From Ancylostoma caninum (lineage: Eukaryota > Nematoda > Chromadorea > Rhabditida > Ancylostomatidae), in the NCBI GenBank assembly GCA_037903475.1, contig JBAJFG010000538.1:744001-808000 (forward strand): 64,000 bases of DNA. Reading direction: 5' to 3'. This document shows positions 22,679-46,346 of the stretch, piece by piece. The translations under genes and the position numbers were made by a program. The notes below the pieces were generated by a model, which saw nothing but the letters and a program-made list of their open reading frames with translations, was not told the DNA's origin and did no database searches. Position 1 is the stretch's first letter. Each line of letters starts with the position of its first letter.

Positions 22679-25600
22679 TAGATAGTCGATAGAGCTGCTA
22701 ATGAGGTCCTAGGTTGCTACGTTCTACATGATTTACTGGAATTTCGCTAGATAAACACTATCTTCTATTTTTTCTCCATAACAGATTCCCCATAAGTGAA
22801 TGCTAAAAGGGCGTAATTATGAATGAAATATTAGGAACCCTCTATTCCTAAAAAAATCAGCCGACCGTTGAACTGTGAATTTCTGAACAATAGCCATTAT
22901 TTATGCACATCCATACGCAATGCTCTCGTATCGCCCTTTCTCTGGTGATTAGTCGCAATTCTGTTCGTGCTACTCTGTCTGATGAAGGACAATCCGGAGT
23001 GAATGTGTGCCACTTATGGATGCACTGCCTATCTAATCGTTTCGCCTGCGAATGACACCTACAGTATGCCCGTACCCTGAGAATTAAGTTTATGTCCTGA
23101 CCGGGATCCGAACGAAATCCTTCAACGTCTATGTTTTTTGGGTGCCCTGGCGTCGGGTCCTCGTAGTTTATTATGTGGGATCAACCTTGAACATTTCACA
23201 AATAAACACACTTCCTTTCTTCATGATGTCTTCTTCTATTGCAGGCATTTTCGTCCTCCTTCTCAGCGCGAATCTTGAAGTTTTCTACATCATCCGATAG
23301 CAGCTGATTTTTGCAGTTAAAGGAGAGTTTAAAATGACCAGTTATTCTTCGACTATATAGACATTTTTTAAATTTGAGTTGAAAGTGCACGTCTACACTG
23401 CGAATGTCTCAACTTTGAACATTATTCCCCACCATTTCTTCAGTAATTTAATTTTTAGTGAACGAGTTGAATTATTAAGATTATTGCTGCTATAATTTGT
23501 TGATTTAGTATCACAAGCGTACAGTATACCTACCATAATACCTACCATAGTCCGCTAATATGACGTGTAAAATAAGGTATAAACTGATGGACATTTTCGA
23601 ACTCATAACGTGAAATTATCCATCGATAAAGATTTTCAGGAGATTTCGGTCGGGAAAATCCCTTGAGGTTTGGGATGCTTGGGTTTGCCCCTTAGTCCCC
23701 TAGAGCTGACAACATGGGATCCATTCGTGATCTCATTGTCGTCAGTACAATAATCCATTTCCAGCTGAGATTTGTCTCTGTTTTTCTTTCTTTCCAATTT
23801 TTTTCCTTCCATCCAACGTATGTGCAAAGATGCTTCGAGGAGATGACGGTCGGGGTAGCTCCCCCCCCCAAAAGCCCTCTAGATGTAACTGTAATTTCTT
23901 CAAAATTACAGCAGAGAAGGTCTTTGTTCTGGTCTATTCTAGTACCTTACTATTAAATAGTACACTATTATTGTAGTGGCGCGTTCCACTCTGGTTTACT
24001 GGGAACCCCCGGGAATGGCCACAGCGACTCACTTTTCCCTATCATCCTCTCCGGATTTTTTTTTTTGATTTTTTCTTTCATATTTTTCATCTCAACCAGC
24101 AACATTGTTCGCATCATGGTCATATCAGAGGCGCGTTTTGTTTTGGGTATGTGTATGTTGTTCTTGCACTTTTTACCGTGCATAGAATGAAAAATACATA
24201 ATGAAATTCCGGCATTCTGAATTCCATTTTTGGCGATCCTTTTCCCAGCGCCTTCCTCTCCTCTATCCCTGCTTCCCAAAATTTGCGGGCAACTTTGCTT
24301 ACTTTTTAAAGGGAAATTATTCAAAACTTAGTACATATCTTGAGCACGAAAATAACCGATTTTGTACACGCTCATAGTACCCAAGCACTTCGTAGACTCT
24401 CTGCTCTTTGTACCGTTGTTGAATTCATGTCGCTTCATTTGTCTCATTCTAGGGGTTTTTGCAGTTGTGGCAACCATAGAGCTATAGAATGAGCTTGCTC
24501 CTATCCTTGGCGAATGATCCAATTAGGCGTAGTACTCTTTGCTTTATTGGGTATACTTAGTCATAGCATCTTTTCGAGGGACTTTCCACCTCAGTGCACA
24601 TTAAGAATCAGATAAATCGCTTATGCCAACAGAAAAGGAAAACCATGAGATCTGTGTAGGACCAACATCAATGATCAGGAATGTGCTAACTGCCATAGTT
24701 CATGTAAGTATATTGTTCCCCGTTCTTTGCTGCTCTGAAGTGAACATGCCCGTTCTCTATCCGCTGCACTCACCTACGTAAGAATGTCAAATCTGATAAA
24801 TCATGCGAGAAAATCACTAGAAATTAGGACGTCGCCGGCGACTTCTGGCACTGATGCGCGGAAATTGGTCTCTTGAGGGAGAAACACACGAGCAAACAGA
24901 CGACAACAAGCGAGGCCCAAGATCGGGTCGCGCCACAAAGTATTCCGGAGGGCTCTCCCGGGCGTTCGAGGGCGGCTCAGCTCGTTCTTAGCTTCCGAGA
25001 CTTGCTTGCCTGAGCCTGTGCTAGTGATCGCTCTCATTTAACTCGCGAAGAAGTTCCTCAGCGTTGTTGCCGTTGCTTCAGTCATCGGCCGCTTTCTTCC
25101 CTTTGTCTCCTTCCCTTCTCGTATCATTTGTTGAGAAAAAAACTAGAAATAATTTGAACATCAAGCCATTTTTGAGGATGTGACTACTTCCAAGGAATTC
25201 CAGAAAATCCCTGGTCGTCCTGTCTATTTGACATCGATGAGTTTTCAAATAGAAGTTGATAATCTGCTCCCTATAGAATTTTCTTATGAGATCATCCTTC
25301 CTCATTCTATTCATCAAAAAATGTAAGTCCTTGGGTGGAACACAGTGATTTTAAGTCAAGTTGCACAAATCGTAGAACTAGTAAATTCATGTACATGTAA
25401 GAAATCTGAGTTGAGAGGCACATAAATTGAGGGGCAGAGGGATTGGTGATGTAGCTTGAGCCATTGGCAAGGCTGCGTTTCGGCCAGGAGCTTTCAAGAA
25501 TTCTCAGGATTGATTTCCGTACCGATAATTGAAGAACGGCTTTCTGCAGGAGAAATTCTAATGCCACAAGCTTTTTCCGCTGTTTGTACTGAAGAAACCT

Positions 25601-25944
25601 CTTCATTTCTGCTTGAAAATTCTGACGCGTCCTAATGGGCGGCTGTGACACAAAATACGAACTGGCTTGAGATGGTTGGGTTCAGAAGTAAGTAGCCCGC
25701 ATCGTCATTTCCTTGCAGGAGCTTCTAGAAGTCGGTGAATTCCTGAAAACCTGTGGAAAATTCCAAGCTCGAAACACGAACCCTGTGACAATGTGTTGCC
25801 GATGACGGCAGTAGCCAGAGAACTCTATCCTCTCGCTCTCCTCTTCTGAGAATAGGCTGCGAAATTCCCAACATTTTATGCAAAAAAAGCGCAAACGTTT
25901 TCTACTCTCATCTTATTGGTGCTTTATTTTTATCGTTGCTTTTA
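22679..25944. other. intergenic, no gene recognised
   Basis: No supported gene. Contains a 9-nt poly-C at 23861-23869 and a GC-richer stretch at 24820-25030. The lysine-rich minus-strand frame at 23968-24324 and the frame at 25307-25651 show no domain I know. Confidence 0.3.
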
Positions 25945-27206
25945 TTAGGTGCGTGCAAAAGTTCCCGGGCAGTTGGTGGTATCTCATCATCCAATGTCTT
26001 TTTGCTCCTTGCGTTTGCGATATCCTGCAACGGTTCTCATGTAAGCAGGTAGCCTAAAACAAGCAGGTAACCTAAAACATCTGCTACCTATATCACTTTT
26101 GGCTCGGGTCTAGTCACAGCGTTGCTCTGTTTTGGGTGTAAGACCAATGCTATGAGCTGTGCAATAATTTGGGTATTTTCGCTTTATGAAATCAAATCTA
26201 GACGACCAACAGGAGAAGCGACCCATAGCATCAATAATGCGTTTGTGGAGAATATTTTCTCTAAAACGCCAAGTGCTCGAAGGTTCCTAGGGATTCTAAG
26301 CGGAGATGAGAGGCTGGAAAATGCTTCACAAGTTAGTCAGAGATTTGGTCATCGCAAAGACAAAGCAGGATGAACCGGACCCTGTGCAAAATGCGCAAGA
26401 CATTACGGGAAATTCAGTCAACAATGTATCGTCACATGAAGAAAATTGGTAAGAAGGGGAAGATGAGTAGATGGATTTTGCGTGAGTTGAACGAAGAGCA
26501 CCAACGTCCACACTGGCAAGTCTGCAGATATACGACCTTCAGATTTTCTAACGATTCGTTTCATGGAAGAATTGCAATTGTTGATAGAGAATGGGTCAGG
26601 TACGACAATAGGAGAAGGTCATCCCAAAGTCCGGGCTCCTGCCACCCACCTAAAAAGTGGCCGAACCATCACTACCTTCTTTAAAAATATTTTGACATTT
26701 TATGGTTAGCAATGTGTTCTAATGAATGTGCAGTAATCTCCTTATAGTAGTTTCTTTTCCCTAAAGTAATCACGGGAAAAATCCTAAGCATAGGGCCACC
26801 ACAGGCGGAAATATGTGGTTTGTTCCGGCTGTGGGATAACGCACACCAGCATGTTGCAGTGTCAATCGTATTAAGAATTGGCCATTCGTGCTCGGAAATT
26901 CTAGCCTAACCTGTATCACTCCCTATACCTGCTTCTAACAGACTACCCCCACTTCAACCTTCTATGGCTTTACCTCCGCTGGTAAACTTTCAATGAACAG
27001 ACCATACTGGAAAACGATGTGTGCCACTATTACAGGTGTAAACCTGTCAAATTTTTAGCTTCTGGAAAAATCTTTTCTGTGCCATATTGGCAACATTACG
27101 CAGATGCCAATGCTTTTTGCTTTGAACAAAATTGCTGACTTTGAGTCAAGTTATGGTGTTCTGAAAAATTAGCCGCATCTGCCCCGGAACTTTTGCACGC
27201 ACCTAA
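25945..27206 (+). mobile_element. mariner element, full-length but decayed
   Basis: Terminal repeats: the left starts TTAGGTGCGTGCAAAAGTTC. The right, reverse complemented, starts identically and is flanked by TA on both sides (25943-25944, 27207-27208). Length 1262 bp is right for mariner. The plus-strand transposase is readable in pieces: an N-terminal helix-turn-helix region near 26170-26330 (FSLYEIKSRRPTGEA ... RRFLGILSGDERLEN), a linker near 26370-26470 with ILRELNEEHQ, a 'DREWVRYDN' counterpart of GDEKW near 26590 and a WDNAHQHVA counterpart of HDNARPHVA near 26830. Stops and frame changes separate them, so no functional transposase remains. Confidence 0.88.
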
Positions 27207-30200
27207 TATTTACTATCTTTTCACGATATTACGTCTTAGAAGTGCACCCGTTCTTAAGCTAAGGACAGACGCAAAGGGTTATAGACGAAAGCCTAATTAT
27301 TATATACTATGTAGTATTACATTATTATCCCTAATACTAGTGGAAGAATATGTCCTATGTATCCAGCATGGCATGGCTCTGTAGTGATATGAGAAGGGAA
27401 AAAGGCCACCGGTCACTGGACCATTCACTTTTCACTGAGCGGACTGCATAGCCCACGACAATTTATAATCTGGACAACTATCGGATTTCGAAATCGCCAT
27501 TTCATTGACTCCGATTTTGAAATTTCTGTCATGTAAGGTCAGTTGGATTATTTTCCACATATTTTCACCATTTCACTCACCCTCCTCCCTCCCTCGATCT
27601 CCCCTTCTGCAACTGCTACTGATACGGTGGCTTGCTCTCTGTGAATCTGACCCTTCCACCGACTTTTTTCCAGGTCTGCTCTCCGAGTCTTCCTATGTTC
27701 ACACGTAGCATAGTAGTAAACAGGCGGGTAGTGATTCTGAGAATGCGGTGTGTATGGCGGAGATGGGGCCGACGAAGCAGTGAAGCGTGTGTGTGCGCTC
27801 TGCTCAACTCGGCCTTGCTACGGCAGCCACATCAGCAGAAGCTCAACGATGTGCAACAAAAAATAATTCACTTGTCATCAAAAACCTCAGCGACTATTGT
27901 GACGTGGCGACGTCGTCGACGCAGCACAAAGCACGACGAGTTAGCCGCTGAACGTCTTTTCTCCTAACGGTGCTCGGACGGCTTCATTTGTGAGCTTAGA
28001 GCTGTGTTTTTAAGCTGGTTGGCATGTGACGGGGGTCCATTCAGTCAAAATGCATGGCCAAAGGCCAAGGATACCAACACTTTTAGCAACGAGATCTGTG
28101 GAATCCACAGAAGGAAATGGTTGAATCCACCTCTCTGACTGCTAATTTTCTCTTCTCCCTTGCAATCTACTGCACCTGTGCCAGGAATTTTGTTCCTCTC
28201 ACTGAGATCGAGCACGAGCACTCCATCGACTGTCCGCAGGGCATATGTAGCTTTTCCTGAGGGACTAGTTATTGAATTGGTGAAGTTCGTTTCTGCTACT
28301 AGCTCTCATGTGCTGAGACATTTCTGCATATTTTAGGTTGCTCTCCACCTTTTTTGCATTTCATAAAACGTTCCTTCCCACGCTTTTTGCGAGTTCGCAA
28401 ACAGAGCGCCATTAATGAAGTTAAAAATAACTCACATACTCATAGAGGAGTTCCAGTATTTTGAATTTTTCCTTGGCAATTCTTAATGCAGCATTCTTTT
28501 CGTGGCCTTTAAATTTCAGGTCTCTGGAATGCTCTTCGTAGGTGGGAGGATTCTGCCACAGTACTTTCACCAGTATTAGCCACTATTTCCACTTCGTATT
28601 TTCCACATAAGGCATTTCTGTTTTCCTTCGAGATGTGTTTTTCAATTCTTCTTGAGAAAATTCTCCCATCTAGTCATTCATTCACCCACTCCATTCATTC
28701 ATTTACTCATTCATTCATTCATTCATTCATTCATTCATTCATTCATTCATTCATTCATTCGTTCGTTCATTCATTCATAACATTCGTTCAGTCACTCTTC
28801 TATTCCAATGTTATCAGGTCACAATAAAGCCATACGATCACTACATGATTTTTTTGATGGTTATCTTTTGAAAGCATCAAGAAATATTATGGGCGATGCA
28901 TTTTCACTTGGAGAACTATGCCGAACCAACTTGGACCTTATCGAACTCTGTGGTCATTAGCAAAAAAAAAATAAATTCACGTTCATCTCCTAGATGGTGC
29001 ATCAGAAAATTACAAGCTAGTCTTTTTTCACAGTCCGATTTGTGTAGAATTCTGTTGATCATGTAAACGTCGACGATTTGACGTTTTGATTTAAGTGACG
29101 GAATATCACGGAAGCGATTTCTTTTTGATAGGTATTTGAGTAAAGGAAGCTTCCTTTCCTAAAGAGTGTCCTTCTTATTATGATGTTTAGATTTTTTTTA
29201 GTTTTTACTGTATTCCTTTTCTGCACGGATTGAATGCAACAGATCCAGATTCGGCCAATGGCCCAAAGTTATCTTAAAAAGTTTTAAAAATAAACTTTGG
29301 TCAGTAATGAAAGAGGAATAAAGAAATCCTTCGGAAACGATTATCGATGGCAAAAACACGTCAAGGATTTGATGCAAAGCCGAGCAGGATCCATGGAGAA
29401 TCTGCTTAATACCTTTTTATTGAATCGCTCATCCTTATAACCGCTAGCATACTCTTTTCAGTGTTGCATGTTAATAGCCGTTGGTCCATATACGGCCTCG
29501 TTTCTCATTAATATCAGGAACACATCCGTGCAAGCTTCATCTCCTACTGATTGTTCTCTTTTCCTTACTTTATAATATTTTTCCTCTTGCTAGATATTTG
29601 CGTTTTTCCGACTTCTATCACATATCTTATCGACTACGGATTCCAGAAATATAAAGGATCTCGAAGGACATCTCGAAAATTTCTTTTTTTTCTGTGCCAA
29701 CTGTTGCTACACCAGTTACTGTTATCAGCAGATTTTCTTCATCAGAAAGGACTATTTTCATTGTCTGGGCATTTTACCCATTACTTTTCTGCAAATTACG
29801 TGTTTATTAAAAGCTGTAGAGAAGGTTTGTAATTATGTTGAAGTTCATATGGAAACTAAAAGGTAAAAGGAGGTGGAAGGGGTAGGGGGTTGGTGGGGGG
29901 GGGGGCCGCGCATCGATTGTATAAGTATAAAATGCTACACCTGGTGCTCCAAATCGCCAAGGAACAAAGGCCCAAAAAAGTAGCGGGAAAAACCATCTAC
30001 TTGGAAAGAAAAACCAAGCTCAGGATTACAAAAAACTCGATCAAGCTTGGGCGATTAAACCCAAGCGGTGCTGCTAGAATAACAGCATTTCCCGCTAGCA
30101 CCTTTTTTGACTGCTTGTAGTAAATGAATCAGATATAAATCAGCGCAATTTTATGCAATTTTACTACGTACCATTTGTTGTTCCCCTATTCCTGAGGCTT

Positions 30201-30249
30201 CATATGCGAAAATTGTCTAGTGTGAGGTTTTTACCATGACTGTAATATA
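27207..30249. other. intergenic, no gene recognised
   Basis: Contains an ATTC microsatellite (28692-28779), an 11-nt poly-G at 29895-29905 and a GC-richer patch at 27700-27960. No protein recognised. Confidence 0.3.
28692..28779. repeat. (ATTC)n microsatellite
   Basis: About 20 tandem ATTC units with a few substitutions. It is the same unit as the long array at 53463-54287. Any frame through it reads as a repeated Ser-Phe-Ile-His peptide and should not be taken as a gene. Confidence 0.9.
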
Positions 30250-31152
30250 TTAGGTTGTTCCAAAAGTTTTGCACCATGATTTATTCTTGGATCCAAATTT
30301 TCGTAGGCTTTGAATCAGAATGCCAAAAGACGTGAACTGTCGGCCACACTTGGCTGCAACCGTACAATAATCGCCAGACATCTGCAAGAGCTGCGTTACA
30401 GAAAACTGATGCCGACTTGGAATTGAGTGCCTTGCAGCTGGCCACAAGAGTGAGCGCGTCTCACTTTTTGCTTCTATGTCCACACAGGAGGAACTTTCTC
30501 CGCCAACTCATTGCTGGAGATGAAAGTTGGGTACGGCTTGTTAACCATAGATGATGGAAAAGTCAGCATCTTTGTAGCGACCACCTCCAGAAGAGCCGAT
30601 GGGCAACTACATGGAAGAAGCTTTCGCGGTGTTGTTGGTGGGATTTCAAAAGAATGCTGCACTGGGGACTGATGCTACCTAAGCACAAAGTGGTCGCTCA
30701 ACTCGACTTTTCTCAACTACGGGAACTTTCAGACGCAGTTCTCCTGGAGCATAGAAAACTTGACAATGTTTCTCAATTTCAAAACGACACAAGACCTCAC
30801 GTGGCAAAGCCTACTCGTCAGAAAATCGCCGTTCTAGTTTGAGAAGTCCTACACACTCTGCTTATTCTCCCGACTTGACCCCATCTGGATACCACTTGTT
30901 CAGAGCCCTGAACCAGTATCTACGAGAAAAGAAATCCGATGGCCAGACCAAACAAAAAAGTGAGATTCCAAAATTCTTCGACTCGCAGCCGCTAGAATTC
31001 TGGACTTCTGGAATTGTTGCTCTGGTGAAACGTTAGACATAAATCGTGGATCATGATGGTGCTTACTTTGTTGATCGTTATCTATTCACAATAAAGTTGA
31101 AAATGTTCGAAGAAAGTGTGAAATTTGGTGCAAGACCTTTGGACCAACCCAA
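30250..31152 (+). mobile_element. mariner element, full-length but decayed
   Basis: Left end TTAGGTTGTTCCAAAAGTTT; right end, reverse complemented, TTGGGTTGGTCCAAAGGTCT; both continue TGCACCA. TA flanks at 30248-30249 and 31153-31154. Transposase pieces on the plus strand: ATLGCNRTIIARHLQELR near 30340-30400 (helix-turn-helix), a counterpart of the GDEKW region near 30515, QLDFSQLRELSDAVLLEHR followed by NDTRPHVA near 30690-30805, then AYSPDLTPSGYHLFRALNQY near 30850-30920 and FFDSQPLEFW near 30975. The frame is broken by stops and shifts, and the last Asp-to-Gly change (PSDYH to PSGYH) would hit the third catalytic position. Non-functional. Confidence 0.9.
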
Positions 31153-32274
31153 TAAATACCATGTCGGACCACTGGAACAGATCGTAATTAGATAGGGCAG
31201 CAAAATAGGCTTTACATCGTTTTGGAAGATTATGCATGAGCCATTGGATTACTATTGGTATTAAGTGACTGCACGACTGTACTAATATCAAAAGAAAAAT
31301 CGAGATGATACTGGCGTTCATGAATTGTCTCGCAGGACCCCGTGAACCGGCTGGAACAATCCCATCTATTCAATTGTTTACTTAATTATTTAGGAGCAAC
31401 CGAGTTTTCTAGCAGGATGGTAGTCTTGCTGTTTTTTAAAACTCTTCTCATATGAAAAATACCGAACAGGAATAGTGCACTCTAGAAAAGAACTCTCTTT
31501 TCAATAATTTCCTATTGAGACCTACAGGAAAATGCACGGGCTTCACCAACAAAACGCGAAAACCTCTACAGAAAAGTTTTCGTGTTGCCCTCGTAATATC
31601 TTAAGACTCAGCAGCAGAGCGAAAGTCAGATAGGTTAGCTGTATATGACGTCATTCAATAAAGAGTTATGACATGATATTGCGTGAAAGGATAATGGTTA
31701 CAAGAGCTATAAAAGGACCGAGTAGGTGGGTGTAGTGCTTTTTAACTCGCCTCCTCGCTTACACATAGTTCAGCAGCGAATTTCCCGTGGTGGCACGAAA
31801 GGTTGTAAGATTCATTTGACTGCTTATGTGAGACAATTTTGTATATTTTCACTGATTAATCCTCGGAAAGATATAATTCAAGGCTCGGAGACACCGTTCA
31901 GGTTACCAGTGGTAAACGAGTTAGGGCACTCAAATTTACCCTTTTCCTGGCATCCATCATCAGACTGACCCATAAATGACGTTTTGAATACCCAACCACT
32001 AGATATGGATATGAGATTACCCATCATTTCAATGATGCATCCGGATCCTGCTCGACTTTTTCACCTTATCTGTCAGTTCAGCTCCGAGTTCGAGTAACAC
32101 TCCTCCTTCATTCTTTTCTTTTTGGCGTCCTGCGGATGTGTATCTTCCCTAAAGTTTTCTCCAACATATACTGCATCTTGTTCGTGTGTGATATATTAAT
32201 TTTGGTGTTATTATCGTTCAAAAGTTTTCCTCACTTGACATTTCTTTGTGGAATCTGTAAACTTTCCAAATCTA
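31153..32274. other. intergenic, no gene recognised
   Basis: AT-rich spacer between two mariner relics. No supported gene. Confidence 0.35.
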
Positions 32275-33161
32275 TTAGGTCGTCAAGTATGAAATGTCCG
32301 ATTTTGGATGAGTAGACTTCGAGTTTTGTTTCTAAAGCAATATGCAGTATAAGATATCCGGATATGCTCCTATGCTATCCTCACAGCCTTGCCATCTTAA
32401 CTGCAGCTTGATTGCAGCAACAGCTTGGAAAATGGAAAGCTAGTAGCAATCATGTGACAAAGAGCGTTTCCAACATCATGTTGAAAAAAGAAAGAACATT
32501 TTCTCCAGCAAGATCTGAGCTAATCCCTGAAAGGAGTTGCGGTCAAATGGCGCAAGATTTGCCCAGTACAGTGAGTGGCAGGTGAGTCCTCATCCCTGCT
32601 CCTCTGGCTTAAGCCTCGAGGATTCGTGAAAAATGGTCAAAAAATGGCACCCATTTTTGAGGGTCAAACTGGGACAGATTCGTTTACAGAACCACTTTTA
32701 ATGATTATATTGCCTTGAGTGCCTAAACATTAATGGATTATAAAGATCGCACCTTGATGCATATGCTGACCTAGTTTGACTCCTATCTGGTCCGGCTACG
32801 GCTTCCAGCTCATCGATGTCCAGGTTCATCATAAGGCTCACTTTGGAGCTTCATGTCACCTGAGCGAATCTTCCCAGGCAAACGCTGTTCAGTGATGTTC
32901 CCAGCTTCCTCAGCTCTAATGGCTGGAAAATGGAACCCATGTTCCAAAACGACACGATTTTTCGTCCTTGAGTAGTTCTACAAAAAATGCTTTCAAACAA
33001 AAATTCGAAAACTGGTCAAAAAATCAGGAAGTGATTTTGAAAGGACGAGGATGTACCTTCATAATGAAAATAAATATGAGAAGAGATCTAGTAAATCCTT
33101 GAAGATAGAGACTTCAAACTGACCGCTTATAAAATCGGACAGTTCATACTTGCCGACCTAA
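32275..33161 (-). mobile_element. mariner element, decayed, minus strand
   Basis: Left end TTAGGTCGTCAAGTATGAAA; right end, reverse complemented, TTAGGTCGGCAAGTATGAAC; both continue TGTCCGATTTT. TA flanks at 32273-32274 and 33162-33163. On the minus strand near 32940-32790, KIRSGDMKLQSEP, then a shifted IDELEAVAGPDRSQTRSAYA, match the mariner 'FRSGDFSLEDEPRSGRP..DDELKAL.E.DPSQT..ELA' N-terminal region. The rest is too degraded to read. It lies about 0.5 kb upstream of the esterase first exon and could have altered its promoter. Confidence 0.85.
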
Positions 33162-33749
33162 TAATAAACGTTCTCATTTTTCTTTATGAACTGAAATTAT
33201 TCCTTGAATTTAGGAGCCATTCTGGAGCTGGAATTTGTATGCACTTTCCTATACACATGTCGTCAACGAATTTTGCCCCTTACTATTATATTTCTTGCTC
33301 TCCTCTCTACACTTTCTCGGATCCATTGCGTGGTTGTGCTTCCTCCCACATCTCACTCATTCCTTCTTGATGTGATTATTCGGCTCAGCTACTACTACTA
33401 CGTCTCATGGATAATATTTGATCCATCTCGCACTTCTCTAGTCTCACTTTCTCTCATCACTTTCTTCACCATTATATGCTCTTTCCATTGCCTCTTTGCA
33501 TATCTTTCCTACGACTTTTCTTTTGTCTGTACAAGTTCTCAATGGTCCTATTCATTTTCACTCCTCTTCCCTGATAGATACTACTATGTATACATATACA
33601 AGTCTGTAATCCCATTTCATCCGTAAATTTTTACTCCACTGCTTCCTCCGCCCACGTAATTTTCTTCTTTCCTTGCAGGACCTGTCGTAGATCATCCGTC
33701 ATCGCGAATTGTGCTGCCATTTTGTGGGCCACCCCCATTGCTGTGGACG
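33162..33749 (+). promoter_or_regulatory. upstream region and probable trans-splice (SL) acceptor of the esterase gene
   Basis: A pyrimidine-rich tract ends in TTTCTTCTTTCCTTGCAG at 33661-33678, a strong nematode 3' splice site. No upstream exon is needed to reach the ATG at 33750, and the 71-nt leader 33679-33749 has no other ATG. This fits a spliced-leader acceptor, though it could be the end of a 5' UTR intron. The region before it (33200-33600) is C/T-rich and shows no gene; a long frame through it is compositional. Confidence 0.55.
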
Positions 33750-44058
<10,309 letters not shown>

Positions 44059-44467
44059 TGTAGTGCAGTCATTAGTTTTCTTCGTAGGAACCTTAGAGAA
44101 GCAATCGAATAGGGTCCTTAATGATCTGAGATTCTCGCTCGCATCTCACGTCACATTCCCCGCCAATGCCCTTGATCATTGCAACTTACAACTCTTCACC
44201 GAATTCATTGCCTCATTACTTGTCATGTTGATTGTCGTAAAATTGTTGTTGTTCCAAGTTTTCCTATATTAGGTAACGTTGTTTGAGAGTATTAATTAAT
44301 GAAAAGATTTTAGAAGATTGCTATAATGTATATATTTTGTATGGATATAGTTTGGAATAGTTAAATTTAGAATTTTATGTAAGGATATGTTCTTCTTCAT
44401 TGCGACATATCATGTTGTGAATTGAAAGTTTTTACTTTCTTGCCAATAAGTCACAAGCATATTATAC

Positions 44468-44473
44468 AATAAA
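44468..44473 (+). terminator. polyadenylation signal AATAAA of the esterase gene
   Basis: The first canonical AATAAA on the plus strand after the stop codon at 44056-44058 gives a 3' UTR of about 430 nt, AT-rich as expected. Confidence 0.55.
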
Positions 44474-44789
44474 TGTCTTATATTATTTTTGGTGTTTTGT
44501 ATGTAGTTCATTTCCCATCGGACATCACGCTTTTGCAGATTGAATGTCCTCCTCTCACGCTTCATATAATGGTAGGCGTAGCTCATCGAACATGTTGAGA
44601 AAACCAAAGAAAAATCGTCCTTGTATTGGTCCAAAAACTCGTCGATTGGCACCACACGCGCGACGCAGACCAGGACATAGCGTTTTCACTACTCGCCCTT
44701 CAGCACCCCCCCCCCCCCACCGGCTCGGAAATCCATTCGATAGAGATATTTAGATTAGAAGTAAATACCTTATCCGAACATTCACCGTC

Positions 44790-45410
44790 GCGCATTGTGG
44801 ATCAACACGATAGACGAGAAGGAAGGTGTCCTTAGACCCGAAACGCACCCCAAAGAGGTGATTTTGTGCTTCACGAAAAGCATTCGTGGTGGAGAATTGG
44901 GAGATACTAGATGAAGTCACGACATTGGCGGTTCACTTCGACGCTGCTTTGCAGTGGAACTTGAAGAGCTATCTTCGCAAAACAGATGGAGTGCAGACCA
45001 TAGTTTACTTGCAGAATGACAACGCCAGAATAGACTTTGTAAGGTCCAGCAATGGTGGACCGACGACGTGCGGCTGCTGTATTCATTTTCATCTAACGTA
45101 CTCTCCAAACCTCACCCCCTCAACCAGCGCCTTTTCTCGACTGTACGACGCCATTAGGATGGTGAAAACTTCGAATCATTTGAATCAGAATACTTAATCA
45201 TCAAACATCACGCATGAAAAAGGACATCAAAAACCTATCCCTCCGGGCGCATTCCGCCACGTTCTGTTAAGAAGGCAATGATGGCCTACCACATCTTGGT
45301 AGGCTCTACTGTTATTGAAGTCTTCTTTTCGAATGCTTAGCAGTTGTTTTAATATCGTGAGTTAATGTATATTCTGTCTCAAATATCCAACAACTTTCGA
45401 GTCGCCCTAA
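44790..45410 (+). mobile_element. decayed mariner fragment
   Basis: Plus-strand traces of transposase: a RPETHPKEVILC stretch near 44836, comparable to 'KADLHPKKVMLC'; LQNDNARIDF near 45010, comparable to 'HDNARPHVA'; and TYSPNLTPST near 45100, comparable to 'PYSPDLAPSDYHLF'. A mariner-like right terminus (AAAGTTGTTGG on the minus strand, ending GCCCTAA at 45410) follows. No left terminus found. Contains no intact gene. A 13-nt poly-C lies just upstream at 44706-44718. Confidence 0.65.
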
Positions 45411-46295
45411 CGTCGAGTGGAGTCGAATGAAAGCTATAAATGATAAAAAAGGTTAAAGTGTTTGGCGTTGACCAGTCCCAGCTTGTGGGATGTCCCACGC
45501 ATTCGACTTCATCTGAGAATCGCAGAGTCATCGAATATGTATTTGCCCTGTACAGTGACTTGCTGGGGGCATCCGATATATCAAGTCAGTGCTTCATACT
45601 GCCAGACCCCTCTGGTATCAATTTGACGACCCTGGAGGGATCGTGTGCTTGGTTGGCATCAGGCTTAATCGAACTATCGATCGTGCGACCGAACAATGGG
45701 TCTCTCACTACTTCTCTACCAGCGCCCTGAGTGGAATCTATGGACGATTTAATTAGCATCACCTGGTGTGGCGTGCAAATCATATAACATCATTGAAAAC
45801 TTCACCAGTATCGAAAGGTTCCCACAGATGAGGACTTTAAGTCCATGGCTCACTCATAATTAAGATGGGTGGTGTATACGTGATCCGTTACGCCTGTAAC
45901 CAAGTAGAAATGTTGAATATTTGACGAGAATGCTGGTAAACCAGTGCCAGTCTCCAAATGCCAGTAAAAAAGTCCATTAATAAGAACTTTAGTCGTACCA
46001 AGTAAATGATTAATGCTCCCATGCAAAGAAGAAAGAGGAAACGTTCAAATATAGTGATTAGTGAATGTTATTCTGAGTATATAATGATGACATAACTATT
46101 GCAAGAATGGAGCTTATCGCACAGACACAATAAAGAAGCAGTTGAGTCTCATAAGCGAAAGTGGAGAAAAACGGATCACGTGCAGTGTTTCTGATAAACT
46201 CCACTGTTTTCTAATCCGATAAGATTGTAGCGATTTCGTACAGGGTTATGACAGGGTAATAAGAATAGAGGATTTGTTCTTTTTGATAAAGCAAC

Positions 46296-46346
46296 TGTTT
46301 CTATTCCTTCCCTCGTGACAGTAACACGAGGGAAGGAACAGAAACA
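46296..46346. repeat. hairpin, 22-bp arms
   Basis: TGTTTCTATTCCTTCCCTCG at 46296 pairs with CGAGGGAAGGAACAGAAACA ending 46346; one mismatch, loop of about 7 nt. Confidence 0.8.

Noticed and set aside
23968..24324. Lysine-rich minus-strand frame, 118 codons
   Set aside because: Low-complexity K/M-rich composition from a T-rich plus strand; no motif.
33204..33626. 140-codon hydrophobic frame upstream of the esterase
   Set aside because: C/T-rich composition yields Ser/Leu/Phe/Tyr strings; no motif, and it lies in the probable promoter.
44410..44655. Minus-strand frame of 81 codons overlapping the esterase 3' UTR
   Set aside because: No domain recognised; overlaps the polyadenylation region and is probably chance.
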